Under the pieces are notes generated by a model. The model searched no databases. It had not been told where the DNA came from and saw only the letters and a list, made by a program, of their open reading frames with translations. A DNA stretch of 64,000 nt from a virus, in IMG/VR virus record IMGVR_UViG_3300047585_000133, positions 1 to 64,000 of that record; one strand, 5' to 3'. Shown here piece by piece: positions 32,287 to 39,373 of the stretch. Position 1 is the first letter of the stretch. Each line of letters begins with the position of its first letter. Position numbers and translations under genes: made by a program.

Positions 32287-33689
32287 CAGAACCGGCTCCT
32301 CCAGGTTCGGTCTGCCGCGTAGATCCGGTTGGGGACGATACCGCCCTGCTGGGCCGCCAGGGACACCGCATGGTTGAGGAACTTGCGCGGCGCCAGTCCC
32401 GGGTGCCGCCACTTCACCCCGACGTTGCCCTTGGCGACGGCCCCGGCCACCTTGCCCGGCGTCGTGAACGGGCGGCTCGTCTCCCGTTTGGAGATCCGGC
32501 CGGGAGCACCAGGCTGGACGGCCTTGCGGAAGATCAGCACCTGGGTCTTCCCGGACAGGGTCAGCCGGGTCTTCGCCTTCGGGTTCTTCGCCCGCTCGCT
32601 GCCGTCCAGGTCGTCGACCCACATCGGGATCGTCTTGCCCTGGAGGGCGAACATGGTGAACGGCCGGATGCCCTGTTCCTGGAACCAGACGTAGCTGTTG
32701 TGACTTGCCATCCCCTCAGACATGTAGGTGTGCTCGCTTGTCTCCATAAGCATCACCATCCGCTCTCCGACATCTCGGACTGCCACTACCCGGCGTTCTC
32801 TGGTCGCTCGCATGTACCTGTTTTCGTAGCGCAGCTTGGGAAGCAGCCGGAGCGGACGAATAGACCCCAAGAATCTGGCTTGCTCTGAAAATCCGCCCAG
32901 GATGTCAAGATGCCAAGCGGTACCCGTACCCTGCCAGGCTCTGTAACGGAAGCCCCGAGATTCCAGCAGACGCTTGATCTCATCAAGCACAGGGCCAGCA
33001 TTCTGGGCTACTACCAGTCCTCCTGCGTTGGTCCACGACTCGCTTCGAGAGCCGTTGTAGAACATCGATCCTTCACCGTCGTAAATCCCAGCGAGCCACC
33101 CAGCCTCTCGCGACTTGTCTTCGTCCCAGGTAGGCAGGTAGTAGCCGATCCGGTCTCCGGGTCGCAGCTCGGCCGCCTTCATCCACTTCCTCGGATGACC
33201 ATCATGGCGAGATCCGAGGAGCGGGTGAGTCCGGGTACACGTGAAGCGGAATCCGTCGTCGAATTCGACCTCTACGCACTGGCGCGGCGCAGGAACAGCA
33301 GCGAGAACCTCGGCAGTACGGAAGCGACGACCTCGACCCCGGTATCCGTCTGGAGTCGGGACAACATCCTCGTCCACTGCGATGAGCTTGTCTCCGGCGA
33401 CGATCTTTTCGACTGGAACCCACTGCCAGTCTGATCTCAGGACACGCATACCAAATGATACACAGTCTGCCCAGCCGAGGCCGAAGAAGCCCTGGCCGTA
33501 CAAGGGGAACAGGCGGCTGGCCGAGGCCCCGGTCAGCTTCGGCATGACCCGCCGGGCCTCCTTGACGGCGACGTTGGCCAGGGTCCGGGCCCGGGACCCG
33601 GACAGGCCGTCCACCCGCATGATCAATCGATCGGGATGGGCGGCGATCACCATCTCCTGCGTCTCGACCAGAGCGACCATGCTGCCCAT
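32286..33689 (-). CDS. HK97 gp10-like neck/tail-completion protein interrupted by an intein (467 aa precursor)
   Basis: The exteins (about 75 aa N-terminal, 136 aa C-terminal) join as GLGWAD-SYVWFQEQGIRPF to give a 211-aa protein. The GIRPFTM.L.GKTIPM segment and a basic C-terminus are typical of the small phage neck or tail-completion proteins that follow connector genes. Residues 76-331 are an intein (separate entry). ATG 33689 or ATG 33680 could be the start; no strong ribosome site is visible. First gene of the leftward tail operon, next to the repeat-rich non-coding region. Confidence 0.8.
   Translation of the reverse strand: MGSMVALVETQEMVIAAHPDRLIMRVDGLSGSRARTLANVAVKEARRVMPKLTGASASRLFPLYGQGFFGLGWADCVSFGMRVLRSDWQWVPVEKIVAGDKLIAVDEDVVPTPDGYRGRGRRFRTAEVLAAVPAPRQCVEVEFDDGFRFTCTRTHPLLGSRHDGHPRKWMKAAELRPGDRIGYYLPTWDEDKSREAGWLAGIYDGEGSMFYNGSRSESWTNAGGLVVAQNAGPVLDEIKRLLESRGFRYRAWQGTGTAWHLDILGGFSEQARFLGSIRPLRLLPKLRYENRYMRATRERRVVAVRDVGERMVMLMETSEHTYMSEGMASHNSYVWFQEQGIRPFTMFALQGKTIPMWVDDLDGSERAKNPKAKTRLTLSGKTQVLIFRKAVQPGAPGRISKRETSRPFTTPGKVAGAVAKGNVGVKWRHPGLAPRKFLNHAVSLAAQQGGIVPNRIYAADRTWRSRF
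32697..33464 (-). other. Intein, 256 aa, with LAGLIDADG-type endonuclease motif
   Basis: Begins at Cys (CVSFGMRVLRSDWQWVPVEK), contains block B FTCTRTHPLLG, a LAGLIDADG-like helix LAGIYDGEGS at intein residue about 124, and ends EHTYMSEGMASHN followed by Ser, the nucleophile of the C-extein. All residues for the splicing steps are present. Only one LAGLIDADG helix is obvious, so the nuclease may be reduced or its second motif diverged. Codon use is less GC-rich than in the flanking exteins, suggesting separate acquisition. Confidence 0.88.
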
Positions 33690-34368
33690 GGTAGGCCCGG
33701 ATAGGCTACCGGCGGGTAAGCTACCGGCGGGTAACCGGCTTAGAAAACTAATTCCACTAGTGCAACCTAAATACCCTAACTACTACTATAGACAATAAAT
33801 TTTTTCTAAAAATTATTAGTAGTTAGTACTTATAGGTGTTGCAGTTAGCGAACGCCACGCGGCTACTGATAGTCACTACGCGGCCACTTAAAGTGATAGT
33901 GCAATTCTTCCGAGAGCCAGTGCAATTCTTTGTGCACTGAAAGTGCGATTCTTTTGTTCGATATACGCGGCTGACCTGGAGTTAGTGCAATAGTGCAGTT
34001 CTTTTGCCCTGGTATGAGCTACGCGCGATGCTAAGGCTAAGTTACGTAATCGTCAGTTCACTCTTAGTCACTACGCGGCCGGTCTCCCCGTGATGTCCGA
34101 TTTGACTTATTTGAGAGCTTCGTCCCTCCGCAGATTTTCTCAGAGGATCCGGGCAAAAATAACTGCACTATTGCACTTCTTGCAGCTAGCATTACTTAAA
34201 TCGAATACAGGTTCTGCACTTTTAATTGCACGGGTCTGCACCAGACGGCCGAGAATTGCACGGATCTCCGTCACGACCCGGACTCGGTTATGGTGACTGC
34301 TACCCTGGCCAGCCTCTTTGCGGCAATCTGGCCTAGTCAGTCCCGTGCGTCACCATAAGGAGTCTTCC
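33690..34368. repeat. AT-rich non-coding region with direct and inverted repeats (candidate origin or control region)
   Basis: About 680 bp without a convincing gene, much less GC-rich than the rest. Holds a tandem 15-bp repeat GCTACCGGCGGGTAA (33705-33734), a 10-bp inverted repeat CTAACTACTA / TAGTAGTTAG around an A/T-only core (33776-33826), four AGTGCAATTCTT-like direct repeats (33898, 33919, 33942, 33992), and a perfect 17-bp inverted repeat AGTGCAATAGTGCAGTT (33984-34000 with 34161-34177). CTACGCGGC recurs at least three times. Transcription diverges from it on both sides, as at replication origins or master control regions. A 68-codon frame at 34090 looks spurious. Confidence 0.6.
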
Positions 34369-34611
34369 GTGAGCGTTACTGCGCCCGTACCCAGAGAGGG
34401 CGGCGACCGCCTGTTCACCCCGGCCGAGGTGGCGGCGATCTTCCGGGTCGACCCCAAGACGGTCACCCGCTGGGCAGCTGCCAGACCTCCCCGGATCCGC
34501 TCAATGCGTACCCCGGGCGGCCACCGCCGGTTTCCCGAGTCCGAGGTCTACCTGCTGCTGAACGGGCAGGTCGCGGGCACCGCCCAGCAGTTATCAAGAA
34601 AACCTGTATAA
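34369..34611 (+). CDS. bldC-like: BldC/MerR-like helix-turn-helix regulator, 80 aa
   Basis: GTG 34369 follows AAGGAG. Core is LFTPAEVAAIFRVDPKTVTR then WAAARPPRIRSMRTPGGHRR and FPESEVYLLLNG, the BldC/excisionase winged-helix pattern with TPGGHRRF recognition loop. In Streptomyces BldC binds DNA cooperatively on direct repeats and holds back sporulation genes; the direct repeats just upstream of this gene are a natural candidate target. A promoter-like motif overlaps its last codons and points at the tRNA array. Confidence 0.85.
   Translation: MSVTAPVPREGGDRLFTPAEVAAIFRVDPKTVTRWAAARPPRIRSMRTPGGHRRFPESEVYLLLNGQVAGTAQQLSRKPV
34591..34610 (+). promoter_or_regulatory. Recurrent promoter-like motif, copy 4 (entry to the tRNA array)
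   Basis: TTATCAAGAAAACCTGTATA overlaps the end of the BldC-like gene. Nothing but tRNAs and tiny ORFs follows for 8 kb, so this is the best visible promoter for the tRNA array. Confidence 0.6.
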
Positions 34612-34706
34612 AAGTCTTGCTGGTTGGCGAGAGAGGATGGTACGGTTTGAACATGCCGCCGGGGAACCGGCGGACAGCAGACCCCAGCAGTCCAGGACAA
34701 GGAAGC

Positions 34707-34823
34707 ATGGAACTCTCCGCCTCACCCGTTTACCAGCCGTCGTGCTGGCTGAAGGCGCATGACGCCGTCAGCTTCCAGCCCGCGACTGGAAGGGGCAGTG
34801 AGCGCCGGGGGCTCCCCGGGTAG
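34707..34823 (+). CDS. Possible micro-protein, 38 aa
   Basis: ATG 34707 has CAAGGA upstream; product MELSASPVYQPSCWLKAHDA and on to a basic end. It sits between the array promoter and the first tRNA. No homology recognised and codon signal is weak; could be leader RNA without coding function. Confidence 0.3.
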   Translation: MELSASPVYQPSCWLKAHDAVSFQPATGRGSERRGLPG

Positions 34824-34907
34824 GACCTTACGAGGAACTTGCCCAGGAGCCGCCAGCGGAGAGAAAACCGCAGGCGGCTCCTCTGGTTCCCGGGTACAAC
34901 TGAACAT

Positions 34908-34975
34908 GCGAGTAGCCGCTGGGCGGTAGCCGGTCTCCAAAGCCGGCAAGCTGGGTTCGACTCCTGGTACTCGTG
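34908..34975 (+). tRNA. tRNA-Trp (CCA)
   Basis: Anticodon arm CCGGT-CTCCAAA-GCCGG; acceptor GCGAGTA pairs with TACTCGT; discriminator G. D-arm is short (total 68 nt). Confidence 0.8.
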
Positions 34976-35405
34976 CTGGTCCGCGAGGACCTTGCCACCG
35001 GCTGACGGGCGAGAGCCCCGAGGACGGCAACCGGCTCGACTTTTCTCATCTCAACAGCGGAACACGATGCGGCAGGGTGCCAACCTGCCGCACGGTGACC
35101 AGCGGACTGGCCCCTGCCCCGGTATGGTGGCGGAGGAGATCTCCGTACGACCTTTACGGATGGTTCAGGGCACGAAACAAACGGGGCAGGAGCCAGCCTG
35201 CCGGTCACCCAGATTTCGGCGCGGTGAAAGACAATGCAGCTACTCCCGGGGAGCAGCGGCCGTTAAAGGCCGGGGACGTACCGTCAAGGATGGTTCCTGT
35301 ACCGGGCACCGCGCCAGCAAGACTCCCCTCCTCCCGGTGTGCTCACACCCGCCGGGACAAGGGAGCCGTGGGCCCGTCCCTGCTTGCGGGGTCGGGCTCC
35401 ACCAC
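34976..35405 (+). other. 430-bp spacer in the tRNA array without recognised gene
   Basis: No tRNA or convincing ORF. Contains an 8-bp hairpin GCGGCAGG / CCTGCCGC with a 7-nt loop (35069-35091), and a GGAGCC...GGCTCC hairpin just before tRNA-Ala. Could be leader or processing RNA. Confidence 0.4.
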
Positions 35406-35478
35406 GGGGCCTTGGCGCAGCTGGTAGCGCGTCTGCATGGCATGCAGAAGGTCAGGAGTTCGACTCTCCTAGGCTCCA
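35406..35478 (+). tRNA. tRNA-Ala (GGC)
   Basis: Arm TCTGC-ATGGCAT-GCAGA; acceptor GGGGCCT/AGGCTCC with the G3:U70 alanine identity pair; discriminator A; no encoded CCA. Confidence 0.9.
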
Positions 35479-35790
35479 CGAGGGGGCGGTGCGGGTTCGA
35501 ATCCTGCCCGGCGGGAGAAATCCCAACGGTAGCTCAATGGCAGAGCAGCCCCCGTCAGTTTGGGCAGGATAAACCGGGCGAAACGTAGATGATCCCGGTG
35601 GAGCGGGGACGGCAGGCCGGCGGAACATCGTGCCTGTGGTACTTGGTTGTCCTGGACCGGGAGGGTACCCCGGACGCAAACCTGGTAGGTGCCGTCGTGA
35701 AACACGGCCGTGAGTAGCGGCGGCAACTGCCCGGCGGGCGCCGCGAGCCCGTTAATAGGAAACCGGACCGAGGATTCCGGACGCGGACCT
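35479..35790 (+). other. Spacer with orphan T-arm and a separate D-arm-like segment
   Basis: An unattached T-arm-like stem-loop GCGGGTTCGAATCCTGC lies at 35491-35507, then GGTAGCTCAATGGCAGAGC (a D-arm-like segment) at about 35527-35545 without a matching 3' half. The order, 3' half before 5' half, is that of a permuted tRNA, but the possible acceptor pairing is poor; tRNA debris is more likely. The remaining about 240 bp show no gene. Confidence 0.4.
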
Positions 35791-35865
35791 GGGCTGTTAG
35801 CTCACCGCAGGTAGAGCACTGCACCCGCAATGCAGAGGTACCCGGTTCGAGCCCGGGACGGTCCA
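35791..35865 (+). tRNA. tRNA-Ala (CGC)
   Basis: Arm CTGCA-CCCGCAA-TGCAG, with C instead of U at position 33. Acceptor GGGCTGT/ACGGTCC includes G3:U70; discriminator A. Followed by an orphan T-arm-like hairpin near 35876-35894. Confidence 0.85.
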
Positions 35866-35990
35866 CGGGAGGAAGACGCAGGGTTCGATTCCATGCCCGG
35901 CCGCTTGGGAGGCCGGCGCTCATGCGAGTACGCGTTGCGGAAAGCCTGCGCCGGCCGCGTCCGGTACCTCAGGGCAGAGGACTCCGTCAC

Positions 35991-36063
35991 GGGGAAGTAG
36001 CTCAGCTGGAAGAGCACCCGCCCTGCAAGCGGGATGTCAGGGATTCGAGTTCCCTCTTCTCCA
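35991..36063 (+). tRNA. tRNA-Ala (TGC)
   Basis: Arm CCCGC-CCTGCAA-GCGGG, C33. Acceptor GGGGAAG/CTTCTCC with G3:U70, discriminator A. Standard D- and T-arms. Confidence 0.9.
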
Positions 36064-36114
36064 CGTCGGCCTCTGGAATCCCCGGGAGAATGATCTCCCG
36101 CCATGCCGGCTCCA

Positions 36115-36188
36115 CGGGATATTGCGTAGTGGTAGCGCGCCTGGTTTGGGACCAGGCGGCTGGGGTTCGATTCCCTGTATCCCGACCA
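36115..36188 (+). tRNA. tRNA-Pro (TGG)
   Basis: Arm CCTGG-TTTGGGA-CCAGG; acceptor CGGGATA/TATCCCG; discriminator A and CCA encoded. Confidence 0.92.
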
Positions 36189-36258
36189 GTCGCCTGGAGC
36201 TGGCTCAAGCTCCCTGGTTTCCCCCGAGCAGGGAGCTGGTCCCGGAAGCACCGGGAGG

Positions 36259-36324
36259 GCGGCGTTAAGTCCGGTACACGGCTGCGGCGCACGGGACATT
36301 CCGGTTCGACTCCGGATCGCCGCA
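36259..36324 (+). tRNA. tRNA-like element without canonical D/anticodon arms (66 nt)
   Basis: Acceptor GCGGCG/CGCCGC and a perfect T-arm TCCGG-TTCGACT-CCGGA are present, but the 34 nt between form GTCCG...CGGGAC around a large loop, with no standard 5+7+5 anticodon arm. Pseudo-tRNA or tRNA-like RNA. Confidence 0.45.
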
Positions 36325-36434
36325 GTGCAGTAGGCCGCGTTGCCCCTAGCAAGCGGGCGCCGAAAAACCGCCTGGAGCGGCAGTAGCTTGCAGGTGACCG
36401 GGACGCGATCGCGACGTGAGCCCGGCACCGTCAA

Positions 36435-36508
36435 CGGAGCGTAGCTCAACTTGGCAGAGCACTCGGCTGGGGGCCGAGCGGTTGCGCGTTCAAATCGCGC
36501 CACTCCGA
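36435..36508 (+). tRNA. tRNA-Pro (GGG)
   Basis: Arm CTCGG-CTGGGGG-CCGAG; acceptor CGGAGCG/CACTCCG with one C-A mismatch; discriminator A. Confidence 0.88.
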
Positions 36509-36584
36509 CGTGAGGGCCTAGGGCCGGGTAACCGGCTGGCGCGATATACGACCTAGGGAGCGGGAGCACTGGTACCCCGCATAT

Positions 36585-36659
36585 CTGGCTATGGCGCAGC
36601 TTGGCTAGCGCGCTGCCTTCGGGAGGCAGAGGTCCCCAGTTCAAATCTGGGTAGCCAGA
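36585..36659 (+). tRNA. tRNA-Pro (CGG)
   Basis: Arm CTGCC-TTCGGGA-GGCAG; perfect acceptor CTGGCTA/TAGCCAG; discriminator A. With TGG and GGG, most Pro decoding is covered. Confidence 0.92.
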
Positions 36660-36795
36660 CGAGACCCAAAGGCCACGGGTCTGCTGGAACGCGGGTTCGC
36701 TACCTGCGTTGGATGCAAGGTGTAGGGCGCACAGGGGCGCGCGGACGCCCAGAGCCGGGGGAAACCCGGTAGCTGGGTGGTCACGGGCCTCGGGG

Positions 36796-36812
36796 CCGGG
36801 TTCAACTCCCGG
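36796..36812 (+). other. Orphan T-arm hairpin
   Basis: CCGGG-TTCAACT-CCCGG is a perfect T-arm, but no matching acceptor or anticodon arm could be built from the 110 bp upstream. Confidence 0.4.
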
Positions 36813-36879
36813 GGCATCGCTGGATCTCAAAGGCCCAAGTGAGGCGGAAGATAGGGCCACGCCCTGCCGGAGATCTTAT

Positions 36880-36953
36880 GGTCGCTTAGCTCAGTTGGAA
36901 CGAGCGCCTGATTGAAACCCAGGAGGACCCCCGTTCGGCTCGGGGAGTGACCA
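36880..36953 (+). tRNA. tRNA-Phe (GAA)
   Basis: Arm CCTGA-TTGAAAC-CCAGG (last pair A-C); acceptor GGTCGCT/AGTGACC; T-arm CCCCG-TTCGGCT-CGGGG; discriminator A. Confidence 0.85.
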
Positions 36954-37007
36954 CGGTGACGGAGTACTACGTCACTTGGGCCCTGTGGTAAGCGCACCAC
37001 AGGGAAA

Positions 37008-37068
37008 GCGGTTGGCAGGCTACGCCAGCTCCTCCGGGGGCGAGCCGGGTTCAAAACCCGGGACCGTG
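37008..37068 (+). tRNA. Degenerate tRNA-like element (61 nt)
   Basis: D-arm TGGC...GCCA and perfect T-arm CCGGG-TTCAAAA-CCCGG exist. The anticodon arm GCTCC...CGAGC has an 8-nt loop, and only about 5 acceptor pairs form. A 9-bp hairpin CCCTGTGGT/ACCACAGGG (36981-37004) precedes it. Amino acid cannot be assigned. Confidence 0.4.
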
Positions 37069-37107
37069 CGATGCCGTGACCCTGTCGATCGCAGGATCAC
37101 CACGGCA

Positions 37108-37129
37108 GCCGGGAAAGAACTTTCCCGGC
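37108..37129. terminator. Inter-tRNA hairpin
   Basis: Perfect inverted repeat GCCGGGAAAG / CTTTCCCGGC separated by 2 nt. No T-run; probably an RNA-processing or stability hairpin rather than a terminator. Confidence 0.4.
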
Positions 37130-37203
37130 GCGAAGGTTGCCGGTAACCCCTGCGTTAAAGGGAGGCAGTTCCGTTGCAACGGACTGCCGTGGAACTGGAC
37201 CAT

Positions 37204-37274
37204 GCGGATGTCGTCCAACGGCAGGACAGCAGCCTTCCAAGCTGCTGATGCGGGTTCGAGTCCCGTCTTCCGCT
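37204..37274 (+). tRNA. tRNA-Gly (TCC)
   Basis: Arm GCAGC-CTTCCAA-GCTGC; acceptor GCGGATG/CTTCCGC with one T-T mismatch; discriminator T. Confidence 0.92.
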
Positions 37275-37471
37275 CTACGGCACGACGCCCCGCCTGGCTC
37301 CGCCCAAATGGTACCCAGGGGGATACGGCCGGGAGAGTAGCGCTCCTCCCGGTAAGCCGGCCTGTTGCAACGGGCCGGACTTCGTGCCGCCCGGGTGATC
37401 CTGCCGGAGCCCCTGTGAGCCCTGCCGCAAGCGGGGCAATACCAGGCTCCCCGGCGGGACTCCGGGACCCT

Positions 37472-37544
37472 GCGCCGCTAACTCAACTGGCAGAGTACCG
37501 TCCTCTTAAGTCGGGAGTTGGGGGTTCAAGTCCCTCGCGGCGCA
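37472..37544 (+). tRNA. tRNA-Lys (CTT)
   Basis: Arm CCGTC-CTCTTAA-GTCGG (one T-T mismatch); acceptor GCGCCGC/GCGGCGC; discriminator A. Confidence 0.88.
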
Positions 37545-37546
37545 CT

Positions 37547-37618
37547 GAAGGAATGCTGAAGGCCAAACCCGGGGCTGGTGCCGACGAAGAGGCCTCCTGC
37601 CACCAGCAGCATTCCTTC
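37547..37618. repeat. Inverted repeat spanning an inter-tRNA spacer (12 bp)
   Basis: GAAGGAATGCTG (37547-37558) and CAGCATTCCTTC (37607-37618) are perfect complements and bracket the spacer between tRNA-Lys and tRNA-Leu. Confidence 0.7.
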
Positions 37619-37622
37619 TCAC

Positions 37623-37696
37623 GGGCAAGTAGCAGAACGGCATATGCGGCGGATTCAAGCTCCGCGCTCTTACGGGTTCGAATCCCGTCTTGCCTA
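37623..37696 (+). tRNA. tRNA-Leu (CAA)
   Basis: Arm GCGGA-TTCAAGC-TCCGC; acceptor GGGCAAG/CTTGCCT; discriminator A. The variable loop is short (about 7 nt), unusual for a leucine tRNA. Confidence 0.8.
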
Positions 37697-37776
37697 CGTG
37701 CCGGGTCGCTCCCGGCGGAGCAGGGGATCGTGCACAGGACCCGTCCTGCCCAGTGGACCGGGGAAGTGCTCACCAT

Positions 37777-37848
37777 TGGAGTATGGCGTAATCGGCAGCG
37801 CGCCGGGTTCTGGTCCCGGCGGTCTAGGTTCGAGTCCTGGTACTCCAG
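37777..37848 (+). tRNA. tRNA-Gln (CTG)
   Basis: Arm CCGGG-TTCTGGT-CCCGG; acceptor TGGAGTA/TACTCCA; discriminator G, as usual for Gln. Confidence 0.93.
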
Positions 37849-37916
37849 CGTGATCGTCGGAGTTTCGTTGGCAGGATCCCAGTCCTGCACCTGGGCAACT
37901 TCGCCGGCGGTCTTAT

Positions 37917-37989
37917 GCCCCTGTAGCTCAGACGGAAGAGCAGTGCACCCGTAATGCACAGGCCAGCGGTTCGAAGCCGCTCGGGGGCT
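37917..37989 (+). tRNA. tRNA-Thr (CGT)
   Basis: Arm GTGCA-CCCGTAA-TGCAC, with C33; acceptor GCCCCTG/CGGGGGC; discriminator T. Confidence 0.88.
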
Positions 37990-38123
37990 CGTAGTGCAAC
38001 ACCGGAGACCTCGGTCTCGCATGCACGTCCGGGTAGCGCAAGGTGGAACCGTCCGGCGGTTAGAAGGAGCGAGGTACAGGCGGGGCTCCCGCGACGGCTA
38101 GGGATGAGGCCGTCACCACGATC

Positions 38124-38186
38124 GTGATCCTGGTCAGGCCCAGGTGTGCGAGTGGCCATAGGCATGAGGGCCGCCGCCAGGATCAC
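38124..38186. repeat. Inverted repeat in inter-tRNA spacer (10 bp)
   Basis: GTGATCCTGG (38124-38133) and CCAGGATCAC (38177-38186); the right arm ends 3 nt before tRNA-Leu(GAG). Confidence 0.65.
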
Positions 38187-38189
38187 CAT

Positions 38190-38274
38190 GTCCGTGTGGC
38201 GAAATGGCATACGCGCCAGCTTGAGGTGCTGGTGCCCCGCGAGGGGTGTGAGGGTTCGAGTCCCTCTTCGGACA
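38190..38274 (+). tRNA. tRNA-Leu (GAG)
   Basis: Type II tRNA: arm CCAGC-TTGAGGT-GCTGG, long variable arm, T-arm GAGGG-TTCGAGT-CCCTC; acceptor GTCCGTG/TTCGGAC with one mismatch; discriminator A. Confidence 0.9.
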
Positions 38275-38449
38275 CATGGTGGGAGATCCCGGTGACGGGC
38301 TAACCGGGGCGGATTGCGTCCAGCGGTCTGCTAGCTCAGGGCCGCTTCTGGACAGAAGAGCCCCACCTTACACGCCTCTGGCTCCAACGAGCGGGCGTCC
38401 CCTGTACGGACACCAGCCCGGGGTGGCACCGGGTGGAGGCTCCATTCGA

Positions 38450-38520
38450 TCCGGGATCGTTTAACGGCAGGACGCGGTATTTTGAGTGCCGCTGTGTTGG
38501 TTCGAGTCCAGCTCCCGGAA
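38450..38520 (+). tRNA. tRNA-Gln (TTG)
   Basis: Arm CGGTA-TTTTGAG-TGCCG; acceptor TCCGGGA/TCCCGGA; discriminator A. Confidence 0.9.
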
Positions 38521-38532
38521 CGAAAGTCACAT

Positions 38533-38605
38533 GCCCGGATAGCTCAGTTGGCAGAGCATGCGCATGGTAAGCGCAAGGTCATCGGTTCAAATCCGTTTTC
38601 GGGCT
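38533..38605 (+). tRNA. tRNA-Thr (GGT)
   Basis: Arm TGCGC-ATGGTAA-GCGCA; acceptor GCCCGGA/TTCGGGC; discriminator T. Confidence 0.92.
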
Positions 38606-38617
38606 CGCATTAAATAT

Positions 38618-38689
38618 GTCGGCGTAACTCAGCGGTAGAGTGCGGCGTTGCCAACGCCGTTGTCGCGGGTCCGAATCCCGTCGCCGACT
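38618..38689 (+). tRNA. tRNA-Gly (GCC)
   Basis: Arm CGGCG-TTGCCAA-CGCCG; acceptor GTCGGCG/CGCCGAC. T-loop is TCCGAAT instead of TTCGAAT; discriminator T. Confidence 0.9.
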
Positions 38690-38911
38690 CTATGGGGTAC
38701 CAGATCTCTGCTGGCCCAAAGCCCGAGCCATGGCACAGAGCATCCTCCGAGGCCGGACGCGGCCGACGGGGACCCCATTTCAGGCAGGTACAGGATCAGT
38801 ATGGTCTGGCAAAGCGGCGGAAGTCGCCATTCTCCGGAGAACGCAACCTGACCTGACTCCCTATCCGACTCCCGGGACGGATCCAGACAAGGGGGATAAG
38901 TCCCGGGGCAT

Positions 38912-38983
38912 GCGACCGTAGTGTCAAAGGCAGCACACGACCTTCCCAAGGTCGGTGAGCCGGTTCGAATCCGGTCGGTCGCT
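38912..38983 (+). tRNA. tRNA-Gly (CCC)
   Basis: Arm CGACC-TTCCCAA-GGTCG; acceptor GCGACCG/CGGTCGC; discriminator T. The 222-bp spacer before it shows no gene. Confidence 0.92.
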
Positions 38984-39100
38984 CACCTGACACCAGCATC
39001 AGGCTCCGCGAGCCGCCTGCCCCAAGGTTTCCGGGCAGATGAGACTACGGTTGCCCAAAGGTATCTTCAAGCGGACTCCGGGCTGGCGGGGTCCGTCCAT

Positions 39101-39185
39101 GGGCGTGTGGTGGAACGGCAGACACGCTGGCCTCAGGTGCCAGTGGCCCGGAAGGGCCGTGAGGGTTCGAATCCCTCTTCGCTCA
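39101..39185 (+). tRNA. tRNA-Leu (CAG)
   Basis: Type II: arm CTGGC-CTCAGGT-GCCAG, variable arm with GGCCC/GGGCC, T-arm GAGGG-TTCGAAT-CCCTC; discriminator A. Confidence 0.92.
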
Positions 39186-39288
39186 CAAAGCCGCTGGCGA
39201 CGCGGCGGCCTGGCATGGCGGGATCAGCATTTCCAGGATGCCCGCCTGACCATTTACCCCAAGCCTGGACCCGGGGGAGCGTCGTAAT

Positions 39289-39373
39289 GGAGAGTGAACC
39301 GGACGGGCGTCCGGGCTTCGCTGCTAACGAATGCGCGCTGTGAAGGCGTGGGTTTCGAGTACTCCGCTCTCCG
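39289..39373 (+). tRNA. tRNA-Ser (GCT)
   Basis: Type II: D-stem CCGG/CCGG, arm around CTGCTAA, acceptor GGAGAGT/GCTCTCC, discriminator G. T-stem TGGGT/ACTCC has one mismatch. Confidence 0.82.

Noticed and set aside
34090-34296. 68-aa ORF in the repeat region
   Set aside because: No ribosome site, lies over repeats in an AT-rich region, and has no recognisable protein pattern.
33690-34368. CRISPR array
   Set aside because: Repeats are only 12-17 bp, irregularly spaced (21-50 bp) and partly inverted; no cas genes are present.
35488-35580. Permuted tRNA gene (3' half before 5' half)
   Set aside because: The order fits, but the would-be acceptor CCCAACG / CGGCGGG has two mismatches and no full anticodon arm was found; described as fragments instead.
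35802-36860. 352-aa minus ORF across tRNA genes
   Set aside because: Runs antisense through five tRNAs and follows tRNA structure (repeated R-GFEPA/GIRTR-type strings from T-arms), so not a protein gene.
38016-38100. tRNA-like segment GTCCGGGTAGCGCAAGG
   Set aside because: Starts like a tRNA D-arm region but lacks a TTC T-loop and a 7-nt anticodon loop with a valid stem.
38325-38450. Possible tRNA-Val(TAC) with CTTACAC loop
   Set aside because: A D-arm-like segment and the loop exist, but neither the anticodon stem nor an acceptor stem pairs; the 3' part runs into tRNA-Gln.
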